From Corynebacterium guangdongense (GTDB lineage: Bacteria > Actinomycetota > Actinomycetes > Mycobacteriales > Mycobacteriaceae), in assembly GCF_030408915.1 (NCBI RefSeq), contig NZ_CP047654.1, forward strand, positions 1,860,001 to 1,924,000: a DNA stretch of 64,000 nucleotides, read 5' to 3'. Positions 1-7,573 of this stretch are shown here, piece after piece. Position 1 is the first letter of the stretch. Each line of letters starts with the position of its first letter. Under the pieces are notes generated by a model. That model was not told the DNA's origin. It worked only from the letters and a program-made list of their open reading frames with translations, and searched no databases. The translations under genes and the position numbers were made by a program.

Positions 1-260
1 CGGGCGAGCTTGTTGACGCTCTTGATCGGGGCGGTGCGCCGACCGCGGACGGACACGACCTGTTTGGAGCCGAGGCGGTTGCGGCGGCCGGCGCGGCCCG
101 GGGCCGGCACGGTGCGCTCGGGTGCGGAGGTGCGGCGGGGGCGCTCCGGGGCGGCGACGCGCGCGCTGGCGGACCGGCCGTGGGCGCGGGCCGCCTCCCG
201 GTCGAGAACGGTGGTGGCGCCGGTCGGGGTTCCGGTGGTGAAGTCTCGGCTGGTTCCCAT
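1..260 (-). CDS. FtsL-position division protein, N-terminal part (cut by window edge)
   Basis: Only the first 86 codons are present; the gene runs off the left edge. The visible part is a basic, Arg/Ala/Pro-rich, low-complexity N-terminus starting MGTSRDFTTG, with no membrane segment yet. It lies 53 bp downstream of rsmH on the same strand. In corynebacterial division clusters this slot is held by a small bitopic FtsL-like protein that precedes ftsI. The position supports that reading; the visible sequence has no domain to prove it. The start is the ATG at 258-260. Confidence 0.55.
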   Translation of the reverse strand, partial: MGTSRDFTTGTPTGATTVLDREAARAHGRSASARVAAPERPRRTSAPERTVPAPGRAGRRNRLGSKQVVSVRGRRTAPIKSVNKLA

Positions 261-313
261 GGTGCGCCGCGCCTTTCTGTCCTGTGCTGAGGGTGTGCTT
301 CCGGTTCTCAGGG

Positions 314-1360
314 TCATGCCTGGCTCGCTTCCACGGTGGTGTCGTCCGGAAGGACCCGCTCAATGGCCCGGACCCGCACCGGCGCGGCCCGGGGATTCTC
401 CTCGATTTCCCGCTCGTTGGCCTTTTCCGCGCCGCGGGTGACCACGGCGAAGCGGGCGGCCGTGCCGGGCAGGTCCATCGGCAGGCCCGGCGGGGTCTTC
501 GAGGCGGTCAAGTCGGCGAAGGCTGACTTGACGATCCTGTCCTCCAGGCTCTGGTAGCTCATGAAGACGGCCCGTCCGCCGACGGCCAGCAGACCGGTGA
601 CGGCCGGGATGACCTTCTCGACCGCCTCAAGTTCCTTGTTGACCTCCACGCGCAGCGCCTGGAAGGTGCGCTTGGCCGGGTGACCGCCGGTACGACGGGT
701 GGCCGCCGGAATGACCGCGTAGAGCAGTTCAACGAGGCGGGCGGAAGTGGTGAAGGGCTCCTTCTCCCGCTCACGGAGCACGGCGGAGGCGATCTTGCCG
801 GCGAAGCGTTCGTCGCCGTATTTCTTGAGGATGCGCGCCAGGTCGCCGTGGGAGTAGGTGTTGAGGATGTCCGCCGCCGTCAGGCCGTCCTCCGGGTTCA
901 TCCGCATGTCAAGCGGGGCATCCGTGCGGTAGGCGAAGCCGCGCTCGACCTGGTCCAGCTGCATGGAGGAGACGCCGAGGTCGAAGAACCCTCCGGCCAG
1001 CCCGTGCGTACGGGCCAGGTCGAAGGCCGGGCCACGTCCCTCGCCGACGGCATCGGCCACCGCGTCGAAGCGGGCCGCGACGGGAGCGAAGCGCTCACCG
1101 AAGCGGGCGAGGCGCTCGAAGGCGTCCGTGAGCGCGTTCGGATCGCGGTCGATGCCGATGACGGAGACGGAGGGGAAACGCTCCAGGAAGTACTCGGTGT
1201 GGCCGCCGGCGCCGAGGGTGCCGTCGACGATGACCGCCGAACCTGTCGCGGCGGTGAGCTTGTCGACGCCCGGGGCCAGCAGATCTCCCATGCGATCGCG
1301 CATGACGGGGACATGGCCGTGGTTAGCGGCGATATCGTAGCGATGCTCGTTGGTGTCCAT
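314..1360 (-). CDS. rsmH: 16S rRNA (cytosine(1402)-N(4))-methyltransferase RsmH
   Basis: SAM-dependent methyltransferase that modifies C1402 in the decoding centre of 16S rRNA. The 348-residue product has the MraW/RsmH signatures: HVPVM near residues 16-20, the SAM-binding stretch [10 protein letters not shown] at about 45-54, and [13 protein letters not shown] and [11 protein letters not shown] further on. Length fits the family. I chose the ATG at 1360 over an in-frame one 42 bp upstream because a purine-rich G tract (GAGGGGG) lies a suitable distance before it and family members begin close to the HVPVM motif. It follows mraZ in the same direction and opens the division gene cluster. Confidence 0.95.
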   Translation of the reverse strand: MDTNEHRYDIAANHGHVPVMRDRMGDLLAPGVDKLTAATGSAVIVDGTLGAGGHTEYFLERFPSVSVIGIDRDPNALTDAFERLARFGERFAPVAARFDAVADAVGEGRGPAFDLARTHGLAGGFFDLGVSSMQLDQVERGFAYRTDAPLDMRMNPEDGLTAADILNTYSHGDLARILKKYGDERFAGKIASAVLREREKEPFTTSARLVELLYAVIPAATRRTGGHPAKRTFQALRVEVNKELEAVEKVIPAVTGLLAVGGRAVFMSYQSLEDRIVKSAFADLTASKTPPGLPMDLPGTAARFAVVTRGAEKANEREIEENPRAAPVRVRAIERVLPDDTTVEASQA

Positions 1361-1566
1361 GTGCCGCCCGCCCCCTCGTGGTTGTCCGACTTGGCCTGTC
1401 ATTCACTTGTTCCCGGTGAGTTGGCCCTGCGGCAATCCCTTCTGCCCGATGCGCCGGGGTGCGCATAGGGCCCTGCCCGGGGCGACTTATCTGATGTCGG
1501 GGAAGTACACCAGAGCAGTCAAGCCCCGGACAGAGTCCTAGCACGCACTCCGTCGTGGACCAGCCG

Positions 1567-2001
1567 CTAGAGCAGGCCCGCCAGGATGTCATCCGCGTCT
1601 CCCGCCGAATAGGCGGATTCCGTGGTTTCCTGGTACTCGGCCCAGGAAGCGGCATCCCAGATTTCGAGGAAATCCACCGAACCGATGACCACACACTCCT
1701 TCGTCAGCCCCGCATACTCGCGGTGAGCGGCAGACAGCGTAATGCGACCGTTGCCGTCGGGACGTTGCTCGTCGGCGCTGGCCGCCAGGTTGCGGATGAA
1801 CGCACGAGCCTGAGGGTTGGTGCGGGAGACCTGCGCGGCCTTGCGGGCACGCTGGACAAACTCCTCCCGAGGGTAGACCGCTAAAGAGTGGTCCTGCCCT
1901 TTTGTCACCATGAGCCCTCCGGCCAGTTCATCCCTGAACTTCGCTGGAAGTGTCAGTCGACCCTTGTCGTCGAGCTTCGGGGTGTAGGTGCCGAGGAACA
2001 C
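1567..2001 (-). CDS. mraZ: Transcriptional regulator MraZ
   Basis: DNA-binding regulator at the head of the division and cell-wall cluster. The 144-residue protein carries two SpoVT-AbrB-type repeats: the first around [19 protein letters not shown], the second around [16 protein letters not shown]. This is the standard MraZ length and arrangement. The start is a GTG at 1999-2001, five bases after a strong AAGGAGGG ribosome binding site. The promoter region holds a phased array of GTGGG-type boxes, the known MraZ recognition motif, which points to autoregulation of mraZ-rsmH and the genes that follow. Confidence 0.95.
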   Translation of the reverse strand: MFLGTYTPKLDDKGRLTLPAKFRDELAGGLMVTKGQDHSLAVYPREEFVQRARKAAQVSRTNPQARAFIRNLAASADEQRPDGNGRITLSAAHREYAGLTKECVVIGSVDFLEIWDAASWAEYQETTESAYSAGDADDILAGLL

Positions 2002-2103
2002 GGGGTCCCTCCTTACCTTTCCTACGCTCGCCTGGGCTCGTCTGTTCGGTGTCTTTATCTCTTTGTTCTGTTGTCAGTAGTCCACTCCGGCAGAGCCGCG
2101 GGG

Positions 2104-2109
2104 AGCCTA
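2104..2109 (-). promoter_or_regulatory. Probable mraZ promoter -10
   Basis: On the minus strand the hexamer is TAGGCT preceded by TGTG, an extended -10 form. It lies about 100 bp before the mraZ start codon and just downstream of the MraZ-box array. There is no good -35, which is common in corynebacteria. Transcription start is not proven. Confidence 0.4.
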
Positions 2110-2137
2110 CACAGTCCCCGATGTTCTTCCATCCTGT

Positions 2138-2183
2138 ACCACTGCGCCCCACTTTAACCCACTTTGTCCCACTTGCACCACTC
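2138..2183 (-). promoter_or_regulatory. Five-box MraZ operator array
   Basis: On the minus strand, hexamers AGTGGG/AGTGGT recur at exactly 10-bp intervals: 2178-2183, 2168-2173, 2158-2163, 2148-2153 and 2138-2143. The central three are perfect AGTGGG and the outer two end in T. MraZ proteins are known to bind several TGGG-type repeats at one helical turn spacing upstream of their own gene, and this array starts 137 bp before the mraZ start codon. Confidence 0.8.
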
Positions 2184-2351
2184 CAATGGACCGCAATTAT
2201 CTCGTGTCACTCAGTTGACGCAGGTCACTGGCGCGAAACTGCGGCGACACGCGTGGGGCACCCGCCCCGAAGTCTCCCCACATCCGCCCCCTTACCCCCA
2301 TCAGAACCTTCAGCCACACATCGCCGGGACCCAATCCCCTCCCCCTCGAGG

Positions 2352-2374
2352 AGGTTAAAGAAGAGGTTTAACCT
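2352..2374. repeat. Perfect 8-bp inverted repeat in the mraZ upstream region
   Basis: AGGTTAAA at 2352-2359 and TTTAACCT at 2367-2374 are exact inverted copies around a 7-bp spacer. The right arm also overlaps a second small palindrome, AGGTTTAACCT. It is AT-rich in a GC-rich neighbourhood. It may be an operator; no regulator is assigned. Confidence 0.5.
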
Positions 2375-2423
2375 GGTAATTTGCTGCGCAACCACCCGCG
2401 AATCTGTTCAGATTCTGGGATTT

Positions 2424-2461
2424 GTGGGTGAAAGTGGGGCGCCCTGGTGGGGCAAAGTGGG
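2424..2461 (+). promoter_or_regulatory. Second GTGGG box cluster, opposite orientation
   Basis: GTGGG occurs at 2424-2428, 2434-2438, 2447-2451 and 2457-2461, spaced 10, 13 and 10 bp. The boxes point away from mraZ and no plus-strand gene follows. They could be a distal MraZ site or chance in G-rich DNA. With the main array and the inverted repeat they are the only structured elements in the 2002-2656 intergenic stretch besides the terminator. Confidence 0.4.
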
Positions 2462-2580
2462 CGCACGCGCATTCCGGACGCCTGCCGCACCCGAGCCGGG
2501 CGCCAGGCTCCGTCAGAAGACCAGCCGGGGCGGCCCGTAAGGTTCAGTCACCCCGGGCCCGGCCCGCCTGAGACGGCATG

Positions 2581-2626
2581 GAAAAGCACCGGACCCCGCA
2601 CGATGGGGCGTGCGGGGTCCGGGTGC
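2581..2626 (-). terminator. Rho-independent terminator of the DUF3040 gene
   Basis: Arms at 2586-2602 and 2609-2626 pair over 17 bases with one bulged C around a six-base loop. On the minus strand the stem is followed by CTTTTCC. It lies 30 bp past the stop codon of the DUF3040 gene. Confidence 0.8.
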
Positions 2627-2656
2627 GCGAAGAGTCAGCCAGGGAGGGGGCAGGGA

Positions 2657-3052
2657 CTACTGCTGCCCCTCCTCAAAGCGACGGCGGAAATTGTCCTCGA
2701 TACGGGAGGAGCGGTTGCCCTCCTGCGACTGCGGCTGCCGCCCACCCAGGCGAAGACCGCCCGCGGAGACCCCGGACCGGGGCGTGCGCAGCATCCAGAT
2801 GCCCGCCCCGAACATCACCAGAAATCCGATCACGCTGAGGGCGATGAACCAGAAGCTGACCTGCGCGAGCGCAACGCCCGCGATCAGCAGAAGAAGGCCG
2901 ACGACTCCGATGGCGATGCCGCGCAGAGTGAAACCGCCTCCTCCGAGGGCGGGACCGTCGTGACCGACCGAGGATCCGAACTTGGGATCGTCTGCCAGCA
3001 GCGAACGCTCAATCTCGCGCAGTGCCTGCTGTTCCTGCTCCGAAAGCGACAC
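2657..3052 (-). CDS. DUF3040 domain membrane protein
   Basis: A 131-residue membrane protein. The N-terminus (MSLSEQEQQALREIERSL) matches the DUF3040 opening, in which a short acidic helix precedes the membrane part. Two hydrophobic segments follow at about residues 45-62 and 67-88, and the C-terminus is Arg/Gln-rich and charged. The function is unknown; in actinobacteria the family often sits beside the division cluster, as here. The start is a GTG at 3050-3052 with a GGAGG five bases upstream. It is followed by a strong terminator. Confidence 0.85.
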   Translation of the reverse strand: MSLSEQEQQALREIERSLLADDPKFGSSVGHDGPALGGGGFTLRGIAIGVVGLLLLIAGVALAQVSFWFIALSVIGFLVMFGAGIWMLRTPRSGVSAGGLRLGGRQPQSQEGNRSSRIEDNFRRRFEEGQQ

Positions 3053-3243
3053 GTTATCCTCCAGAATCTCGTGGGCTGTGGTGGGGACGTCCGACCTGTC
3101 GCGTGATGTATGGGCGATGATTTTCCGTCTCTTTACTACTCAACGACCAGCCTATCCGCTTTGTTCCCGCTTAGGCCAATGCTTTTCTCACCAGGCTTTC
3201 CGCCTTCTCCGCACCCGTGCCGGAGCGGCCGCGGACATCCGTA

Positions 3244-3678
3244 TCAGGCGGCGGTCTGGTGCCAGCCGGCCTCCGTCTCCGCCGAGAGGAGGAAATCCTC
3301 GGCCAGCCGAAGGAACTCGGCGACGAACCCCGCATCCGGATCCGGGTCGATTCCGGAAATGATGCGCGAACGTGCCGTGGAGTAGTTCGCGAACTGGGCC
3401 GCCCGGACGCTACCGTCATCATCGACGAGGGCGAGCTTGTCCCAGGCGCTGGCCGGCAGACGCCTGCGCTTGGCGATTTTCGCGGAAGCCGCTATCCGGG
3501 CGCCGGCGGTGCGCAGGGCCGCCTGGTAGGCGGATTCCAACGCCAGCCCGGTGTCGCCGGAAGTCAGGTGGCCGCGGGCCGTGTCAAGCAGAGCCCGGGC
3601 GCTGAAGAGAAAGCGGTCGCGCTTGGCCTGTCCTGCCGCTCCTCGAGTGGTGGCGGAGATGATCTCGATGTCGGCCAT
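3244..3678 (-). CDS. SAV_6107-type HEPN domain protein
   Basis: A 144-residue, largely helical soluble protein. The pattern FSARALLDTARGHL...ALESAYQAALRTAGARIAA resembles the actinobacterial SAV_6107-like HEPN family, whose biochemical role is not established. Other HEPN proteins are RNases or nucleic-acid-linked. I chose the ATG at 3676-3678 because the purine-rich AAGGGGGAGG lies five bases before it; an in-frame ATG 48 bp upstream lacks such a site. It is divergent from a GNAT gene, and a LexA-like palindrome lies between them, so a DNA-damage link is possible but unproven. Confidence 0.65.
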   Translation of the reverse strand: MADIEIISATTRGAAGQAKRDRFLFSARALLDTARGHLTSGDTGLALESAYQAALRTAGARIAASAKIAKRRRLPASAWDKLALVDDDGSVRAAQFANYSTARSRIISGIDPDPDAGFVAEFLRLAEDFLLSAETEAGWHQTAA

Positions 3679-3771
3679 GGCGTCCTCCCCCTTATCTCGT
3701 CTGCCCGGCGGCACTGCTTGTTCCAATGCCTGTCAAGCTACGCCCCAGGGGCGACACCACATGCACCCAAT

Positions 3772-3787
3772 TCGAACGTATATTCGA
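3772..3787. promoter_or_regulatory. Candidate LexA (SOS) box
   Basis: TCGAACGTATATTCGA is a near-perfect 16-bp palindrome in the actinobacterial SOS-box format TCGAAC-N4-GTTCGA, with one base off in the right half. It sits in the 165-bp region between the divergent HEPN and GNAT genes. Binding is inferred from the motif only. Confidence 0.5.
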
Positions 3788-3843
3788 GAACATCGCTCGG
3801 AGAGTGCCCCCGGCCCGTGCACCTGCCCCGCGAGCGTGGTTCG

Positions 3844-4422
3844 ATGAAAGACGTGAACGTCAGCATTCGCCGCCTCTCCCCCAGTGAGTTCGCTCTCCTC
3901 GCCCCGCGCCTGGTCGACATCTACATCAGCGCCATGGGCTACGACCCGGCCGTTCATGGACAGCGGTTGCGGGCCTGGCGCCACGACCTGATTCGCCCCG
4001 GTTTCACGGGCATCATCGCCACCACTCCCAACGAGGTGATCGGCGTCGCCTACGGTTTCCTGGGCACCCGCGAGACCTGGTGGGATCGACAGGTCCGCCG
4101 GGGAGTCTCAGTGGCGAGCTCCACTAATGAGGCCGACGAGCTGATGCGGGATTATTTCGAGGTCGCCGAGATCCACGTCTCTCCCGCCGCCCAGGGCATG
4201 GGCATCGGCAGGAAGCTGCTGACGGAACTGTTGTGGAACATCCCGGCGCGCACTGCGCTCCTGTCCACCCCGGAGGTCGACAATGAGGCCAACAACGCCT
4301 TCGGCCTCTACCGCTCCATGGGTTTCACCGACGTCCTGCGCCATTTCTACTTCGACGGCGACGACCGCCGCTTCGCCGTGCTCGGCCGCCCTCTCCCCCT
4401 GGAATTCCCGACCGCCGGGTGA
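3844..4422 (+). CDS. GNAT family N-acetyltransferase
   Basis: A 192-residue acetyl-CoA-dependent acyltransferase of unknown substrate. The core motif A is clear: VAEIHVSPAAQGMGIGRKLL at about residues 105-124 contains the Q-x-x-G-x-G/A acetyl-CoA pyrophosphate loop. The LYRSMGF near residue 164 is typical of motif B in this fold. The ATG at 3844 has no obvious ribosome binding site, so its transcript may have a short leader. It is divergent from the HEPN gene and shares its putative LexA-controlled intergenic region. It precedes idsA but does not overlap it. Confidence 0.85.
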   Translation: MKDVNVSIRRLSPSEFALLAPRLVDIYISAMGYDPAVHGQRLRAWRHDLIRPGFTGIIATTPNEVIGVAYGFLGTRETWWDRQVRRGVSVASSTNEADELMRDYFEVAEIHVSPAAQGMGIGRKLLTELLWNIPARTALLSTPEVDNEANNAFGLYRSMGFTDVLRHFYFDGDDRRFAVLGRPLPLEFPTAG

Positions 4423-4491
4423 GGGGGCGCGTCGGCTCGCTGGGTAGGCTGGTGCTCGATCTCAATCGCCGACCCAAGGAGACGTTGACCT

Positions 4492-5589
4492 GTGAGCATC
4501 CCCGATGCCTCCACCCTGGCCCTGGACGCGGTCCCCGAGGCGGTCCACGCCGTGCTCCAGGAGTTTTTCACGCAGCGCCGTGACTCCGTGGCAGCTATCG
4601 GTGAGCCGGTCACAGAAGCCGTCGGCCACCTCGAATCCTTCGTGTTGGGCGGCGGCAAGCGCATCCGCCCGGTCTACGCCTGGGCCGGCTTCATCGGAGC
4701 CGGCGGCCTGGCGGGCACCGAGGATCCCCAGGCGGTGCTGCGGGCGGTGTCCTCCCTGGAGTTCATCCAGGCCTGCGCACTCGTCCACGACGACATCATC
4801 GACTCCTCCGACACCCGTCGCGGCAATCCCACGGTCCACCGCGCCGTAGAGGCCCGGCACGGACGCCAGGGCTGGCTGGGCGATTCCTCCCACTTCGGCG
4901 AGTCGGTGGCCGTCCTGGTCGGGGATCTCGCCCTGATCTGGGCGGAGGATACGCTGCAGGACGCCGGGCTGTCCGCGGCGGCACTCTCCCGCACCCGCGA
5001 ACCGTGGCGGGGCATGCGCACCGAGGTCATCGGTGGCCAGCTCCTCGACATCTACCTGGAGTCCTCGGGCAACGAGAACGTCGCCCAGGCGAACGCCGTC
5101 AACCGCTACAAGACGGCGGCCTACACCATCGAGCGCCCGCTGCACCTGGGCGCCGCCATCGCCGGCGCCGACGAGCACCTCATCCAGGCGTTCCGGGGCT
5201 ACGGCCGCGACATCGGCGTCGCCTTCCAGCTGCGCGACGACATGCTCGATCTTTTCGGTGACGAGGCCGCCACGGGCAAGGCCCTCGGCGGCGATCTCGT
5301 GGAGGGCAAGCGCACTGTTCTCCTGGCCGAGGCCCTCACCCGGGCGGACAAAGACAACCCGAAGGCCGCCGAGAAGCTGCGGGCGGGCGTCGGGGCCGTC
5401 CAGTCGCCCGAGGAGATAAGGGAACTGATCGAGCTCATCGCCGCCACCGGTGCACCGGAGGCCGTCGAAGAGCAGATCTCGCGGCTGACCCGCTCCGGGC
5501 TCGCCCACCTGGACGCGGCGGGCGTCGACGCCGACGTCACCTCCACGCTGCGTGATCTCGCCGTCCGTGCGACCGCACGACGGGCGTAG
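4492..5589 (+). CDS. idsA: Polyprenyl diphosphate synthase, IdsA-type
   Basis: A trans-isoprenyl diphosphate synthase (365 residues) that condenses isopentenyl diphosphate with allylic diphosphates to make geranylgeranyl-type chains for menaquinone, carotenoid or polyprenol pathways. Both aspartate-rich motifs are present: LVHDDIIDSSDTRRG near residue 98 and LRDDMLDLFGD near residue 246. GGGKRIRP near residue 53 binds the diphosphate. The start is GTG at 4492 with AAGGAG about ten bases upstream. Its stop abuts the start of the mptA gene, so the two are co-transcribed; mptA uses a polyprenyl-linked mannose donor, which makes the pairing sensible. Confidence 0.92.
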   Translation: MSIPDASTLALDAVPEAVHAVLQEFFTQRRDSVAAIGEPVTEAVGHLESFVLGGGKRIRPVYAWAGFIGAGGLAGTEDPQAVLRAVSSLEFIQACALVHDDIIDSSDTRRGNPTVHRAVEARHGRQGWLGDSSHFGESVAVLVGDLALIWAEDTLQDAGLSAAALSRTREPWRGMRTEVIGGQLLDIYLESSGNENVAQANAVNRYKTAAYTIERPLHLGAAIAGADEHLIQAFRGYGRDIGVAFQLRDDMLDLFGDEAATGKALGGDLVEGKRTVLLAEALTRADKDNPKAAEKLRAGVGAVQSPEEIRELIELIAATGAPEAVEEQISRLTRSGLAHLDAAGVDADVTSTLRDLAVRATARRA

Positions 5590-7119
5590 GTGCAGGCAGT
5601 GGTCGACGAGTTCTTCGCCCGCCTGCCACGCCCCCTGTGGCTGGGGCTGACCGGCACGATCCTCATCTCGCTGGGCTCTTTCGGGGCCGGCGCCACCCGT
5701 AACCGCGGTGGCGCCCTGGAGGCGCTGAACCTGGAGTTTCTCGCGTGGGGCCACGGCGGCGGACTGTCCTCCACGGTCCTGTGGGTCGGCATCGTGCTGC
5801 TGCTCCTGGGCTGGGTGGGCCTGGGCAGGGATACGGTGGTCGACCGGGCCCCCGCGGATCCGCTGCGCTCGGTGCTCAGGCATACGCTCGTGTGGTTGAT
5901 CCCGCTGCTCGCCGCGGCGCCCATCCTTTCGCGCGACGTGTACTCCTACCTCATGCAGGGGGCGATGACCCGCGACGGTTTCGACGCCTACAGCGAGGGC
6001 GCGGCCGTCAACCCCGGGCCGTTCCTGCTCGAGGTCTCCCACGACTGGCGCAACACCACCACTCCTTATGGACCCCTCCACCTGTGGCTGGGCGAGGGGG
6101 TGACGACGCTGGTCGGCGACAACGTCGCGACGGGCATCATCGCCTACAAGGTCGTCTCCGTCCTCGGCTACCTGGCGATCGCGTGGGCGGTTCCGCGCAT
6201 CGCCGAGCGCCTGGGGCGGGATCCCGTGCTGGCGACCTGGCTGGGCGTGACCAACCCGGTGATGATGCTGCACCTGGTCGGCGGCATGCACAACGAGTCG
6301 ATCATGGTCGGCCTCGTGTGCCTGGGCCTGGTGGCCTGCCTCGACCGCCGCTTCATCCTGGGCACGGTGCTCATCGCGGTCGCTGTGGCCCTCAAAGCCA
6401 CCGCCGCGATCGCGCTGCCGTTCGTCGTCTGGATGGCGATGAACCACTACGCGGGAAAGGCGGCACCCCTCGGGCGCCGAGTTCTCGCTTTCCTCGTGTC
6501 CGGCGTCGTCGGGGTGGCCCTGACCCTGGGAACCGTGGGGCTGATCACCTGGGTATCCGGCTCCTCCTGGGGCTGGCTGGCGGAAATCTCCGGAAACTCG
6601 AAGGTCATCAACCCGCTGGCCGGGCCGACGCTGGCCACCGAGACCGTCCTGCCGTTCATCCAGCTGTTTGTCCCGGATTTCGACTACAACGTCGTACTCG
6701 GACTGACCCGGACGATCGGCTCGGTGCTCATGCTCGCCGGCCTGGTCGTGACATGGTGGCTGTTCCGCCAGGACGACCGCCGCGCCATCCAGGGCATCGT
6801 CGTCGCCTACATGGTCGCGTTCGTCTTCAACTCGGTGACCCTGCCCTGGTACTACGCCTCGGTGATCGCGCTGGTCGGCACGTTCCACACCAACCGGACA
6901 CTGACCCAGTGGGCGACGGGCGCCTCGTTGTTCCTGGCGATGGCTTTCGCCGGCTCCGGCAACCACCAGCTCTACAACACCAACTGGGTTATCGGCACGG
7001 CGGCCGCCGCGTGGGTGTTCACTGCCTGGCTCTTCCCCCTGCGCAACCCCGGCATCGTCTCACCCGGGGTGGGTCAGCCGACGAAGGTTACAGCGCCATC
7101 GACTGTGCGCGACGAATGA
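5590..7119 (+). CDS. mptA: Alpha-1,6-mannosyltransferase MptA (GT-C)
   Basis: A polytopic membrane protein of 509 residues with about 12 hydrophobic segments, in the GT-C glycosyltransferase style. A short acidic motif in the first extracytoplasmic loop (SRDVYSYLMQG, near residue 114) matches the catalytic region of the polyprenyl-phosphomannose-dependent MptA/MptB proteins, which extend the mannan core of lipomannan and lipoarabinomannan. It starts at GTG 5590, directly after the idsA stop, and an alternative GTG lies three codons on. The last 32 bp overlap the end of the convergent Rv2175c-like gene. MptA rather than MptB is inferred from the neighbours idsA and pknL. Confidence 0.85.
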   Translation: MQAVVDEFFARLPRPLWLGLTGTILISLGSFGAGATRNRGGALEALNLEFLAWGHGGGLSSTVLWVGIVLLLLGWVGLGRDTVVDRAPADPLRSVLRHTLVWLIPLLAAAPILSRDVYSYLMQGAMTRDGFDAYSEGAAVNPGPFLLEVSHDWRNTTTPYGPLHLWLGEGVTTLVGDNVATGIIAYKVVSVLGYLAIAWAVPRIAERLGRDPVLATWLGVTNPVMMLHLVGGMHNESIMVGLVCLGLVACLDRRFILGTVLIAVAVALKATAAIALPFVVWMAMNHYAGKAAPLGRRVLAFLVSGVVGVALTLGTVGLITWVSGSSWGWLAEISGNSKVINPLAGPTLATETVLPFIQLFVPDFDYNVVLGLTRTIGSVLMLAGLVVTWWLFRQDDRRAIQGIVVAYMVAFVFNSVTLPWYYASVIALVGTFHTNRTLTQWATGASLFLAMAFAGSGNHQLYNTNWVIGTAAAAWVFTAWLFPLRNPGIVSPGVGQPTKVTAPSTVRDE

Positions 7120-7465
7120 CCTCGCGCGCGCCGTGGCCGTGCAGGGCGTCGATCGGACGGCCGGGCAGCGTCTCATCCGGCGTGAAGAGGTAGAGGAGGA
7201 TCTCCTCGTCGGTGTAGCCGCCGTCGGCGAGCACCGTGATCGCCCCGGCGACGAATTTCGAGGGGGAATCGAGATCACGCACCAGCGCGGCGGGGATCAG
7301 GCGGGACGCGCCCTGCTTGACGGCAACCAGCTTGTGCAGGTTGAGGTAGTCGCCGATCTTGGTGCGGGGCACACTGAACTGCTCCCCCACCTCGGCAAGC
7401 GTCATCAGGTGCTCGTCGGCGAGCAGGTCGTTGAGGGTCTGGATGGTGTTGGCGTTCTCACTCAC
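7088..7465 (-). CDS. Rv2175c-like DNA-binding protein
   Basis: A 125-residue protein with an N-terminal helix-turn-helix region (TLAEVGEQFSVPRTKIGDYL) and a small C-terminal domain ending in PIDALHGHGAREVIRRAQSMAL, as in the mycobacterial Rv2175c family. Rv2175c is a DNA-binding substrate of the kinase PknL, and here the gene is divergent from pknL, 108 bp away, which supports the pairing. The start is taken as GTG at 7463-7465. Further upstream translation lacks family similarity. The 3' end overlaps mptA by 32 bp. Confidence 0.85.
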   Translation of the reverse strand: MSENANTIQTLNDLLADEHLMTLAEVGEQFSVPRTKIGDYLNLHKLVAVKQGASRLIPAALVRDLDSPSKFVAGAITVLADGGYTDEEILLYLFTPDETLPGRPIDALHGHGAREVIRRAQSMAL

Positions 7466-7573
7466 GAACTCCAGTTTAAGGGGTCGACCCCCGGATCGGG
7501 CCACCCGTCCGCCCGTGGCGGCTCCCCGTGTTCGATTCCACCCGTGACCGACGTATCAGCCATACTGGTGCGC

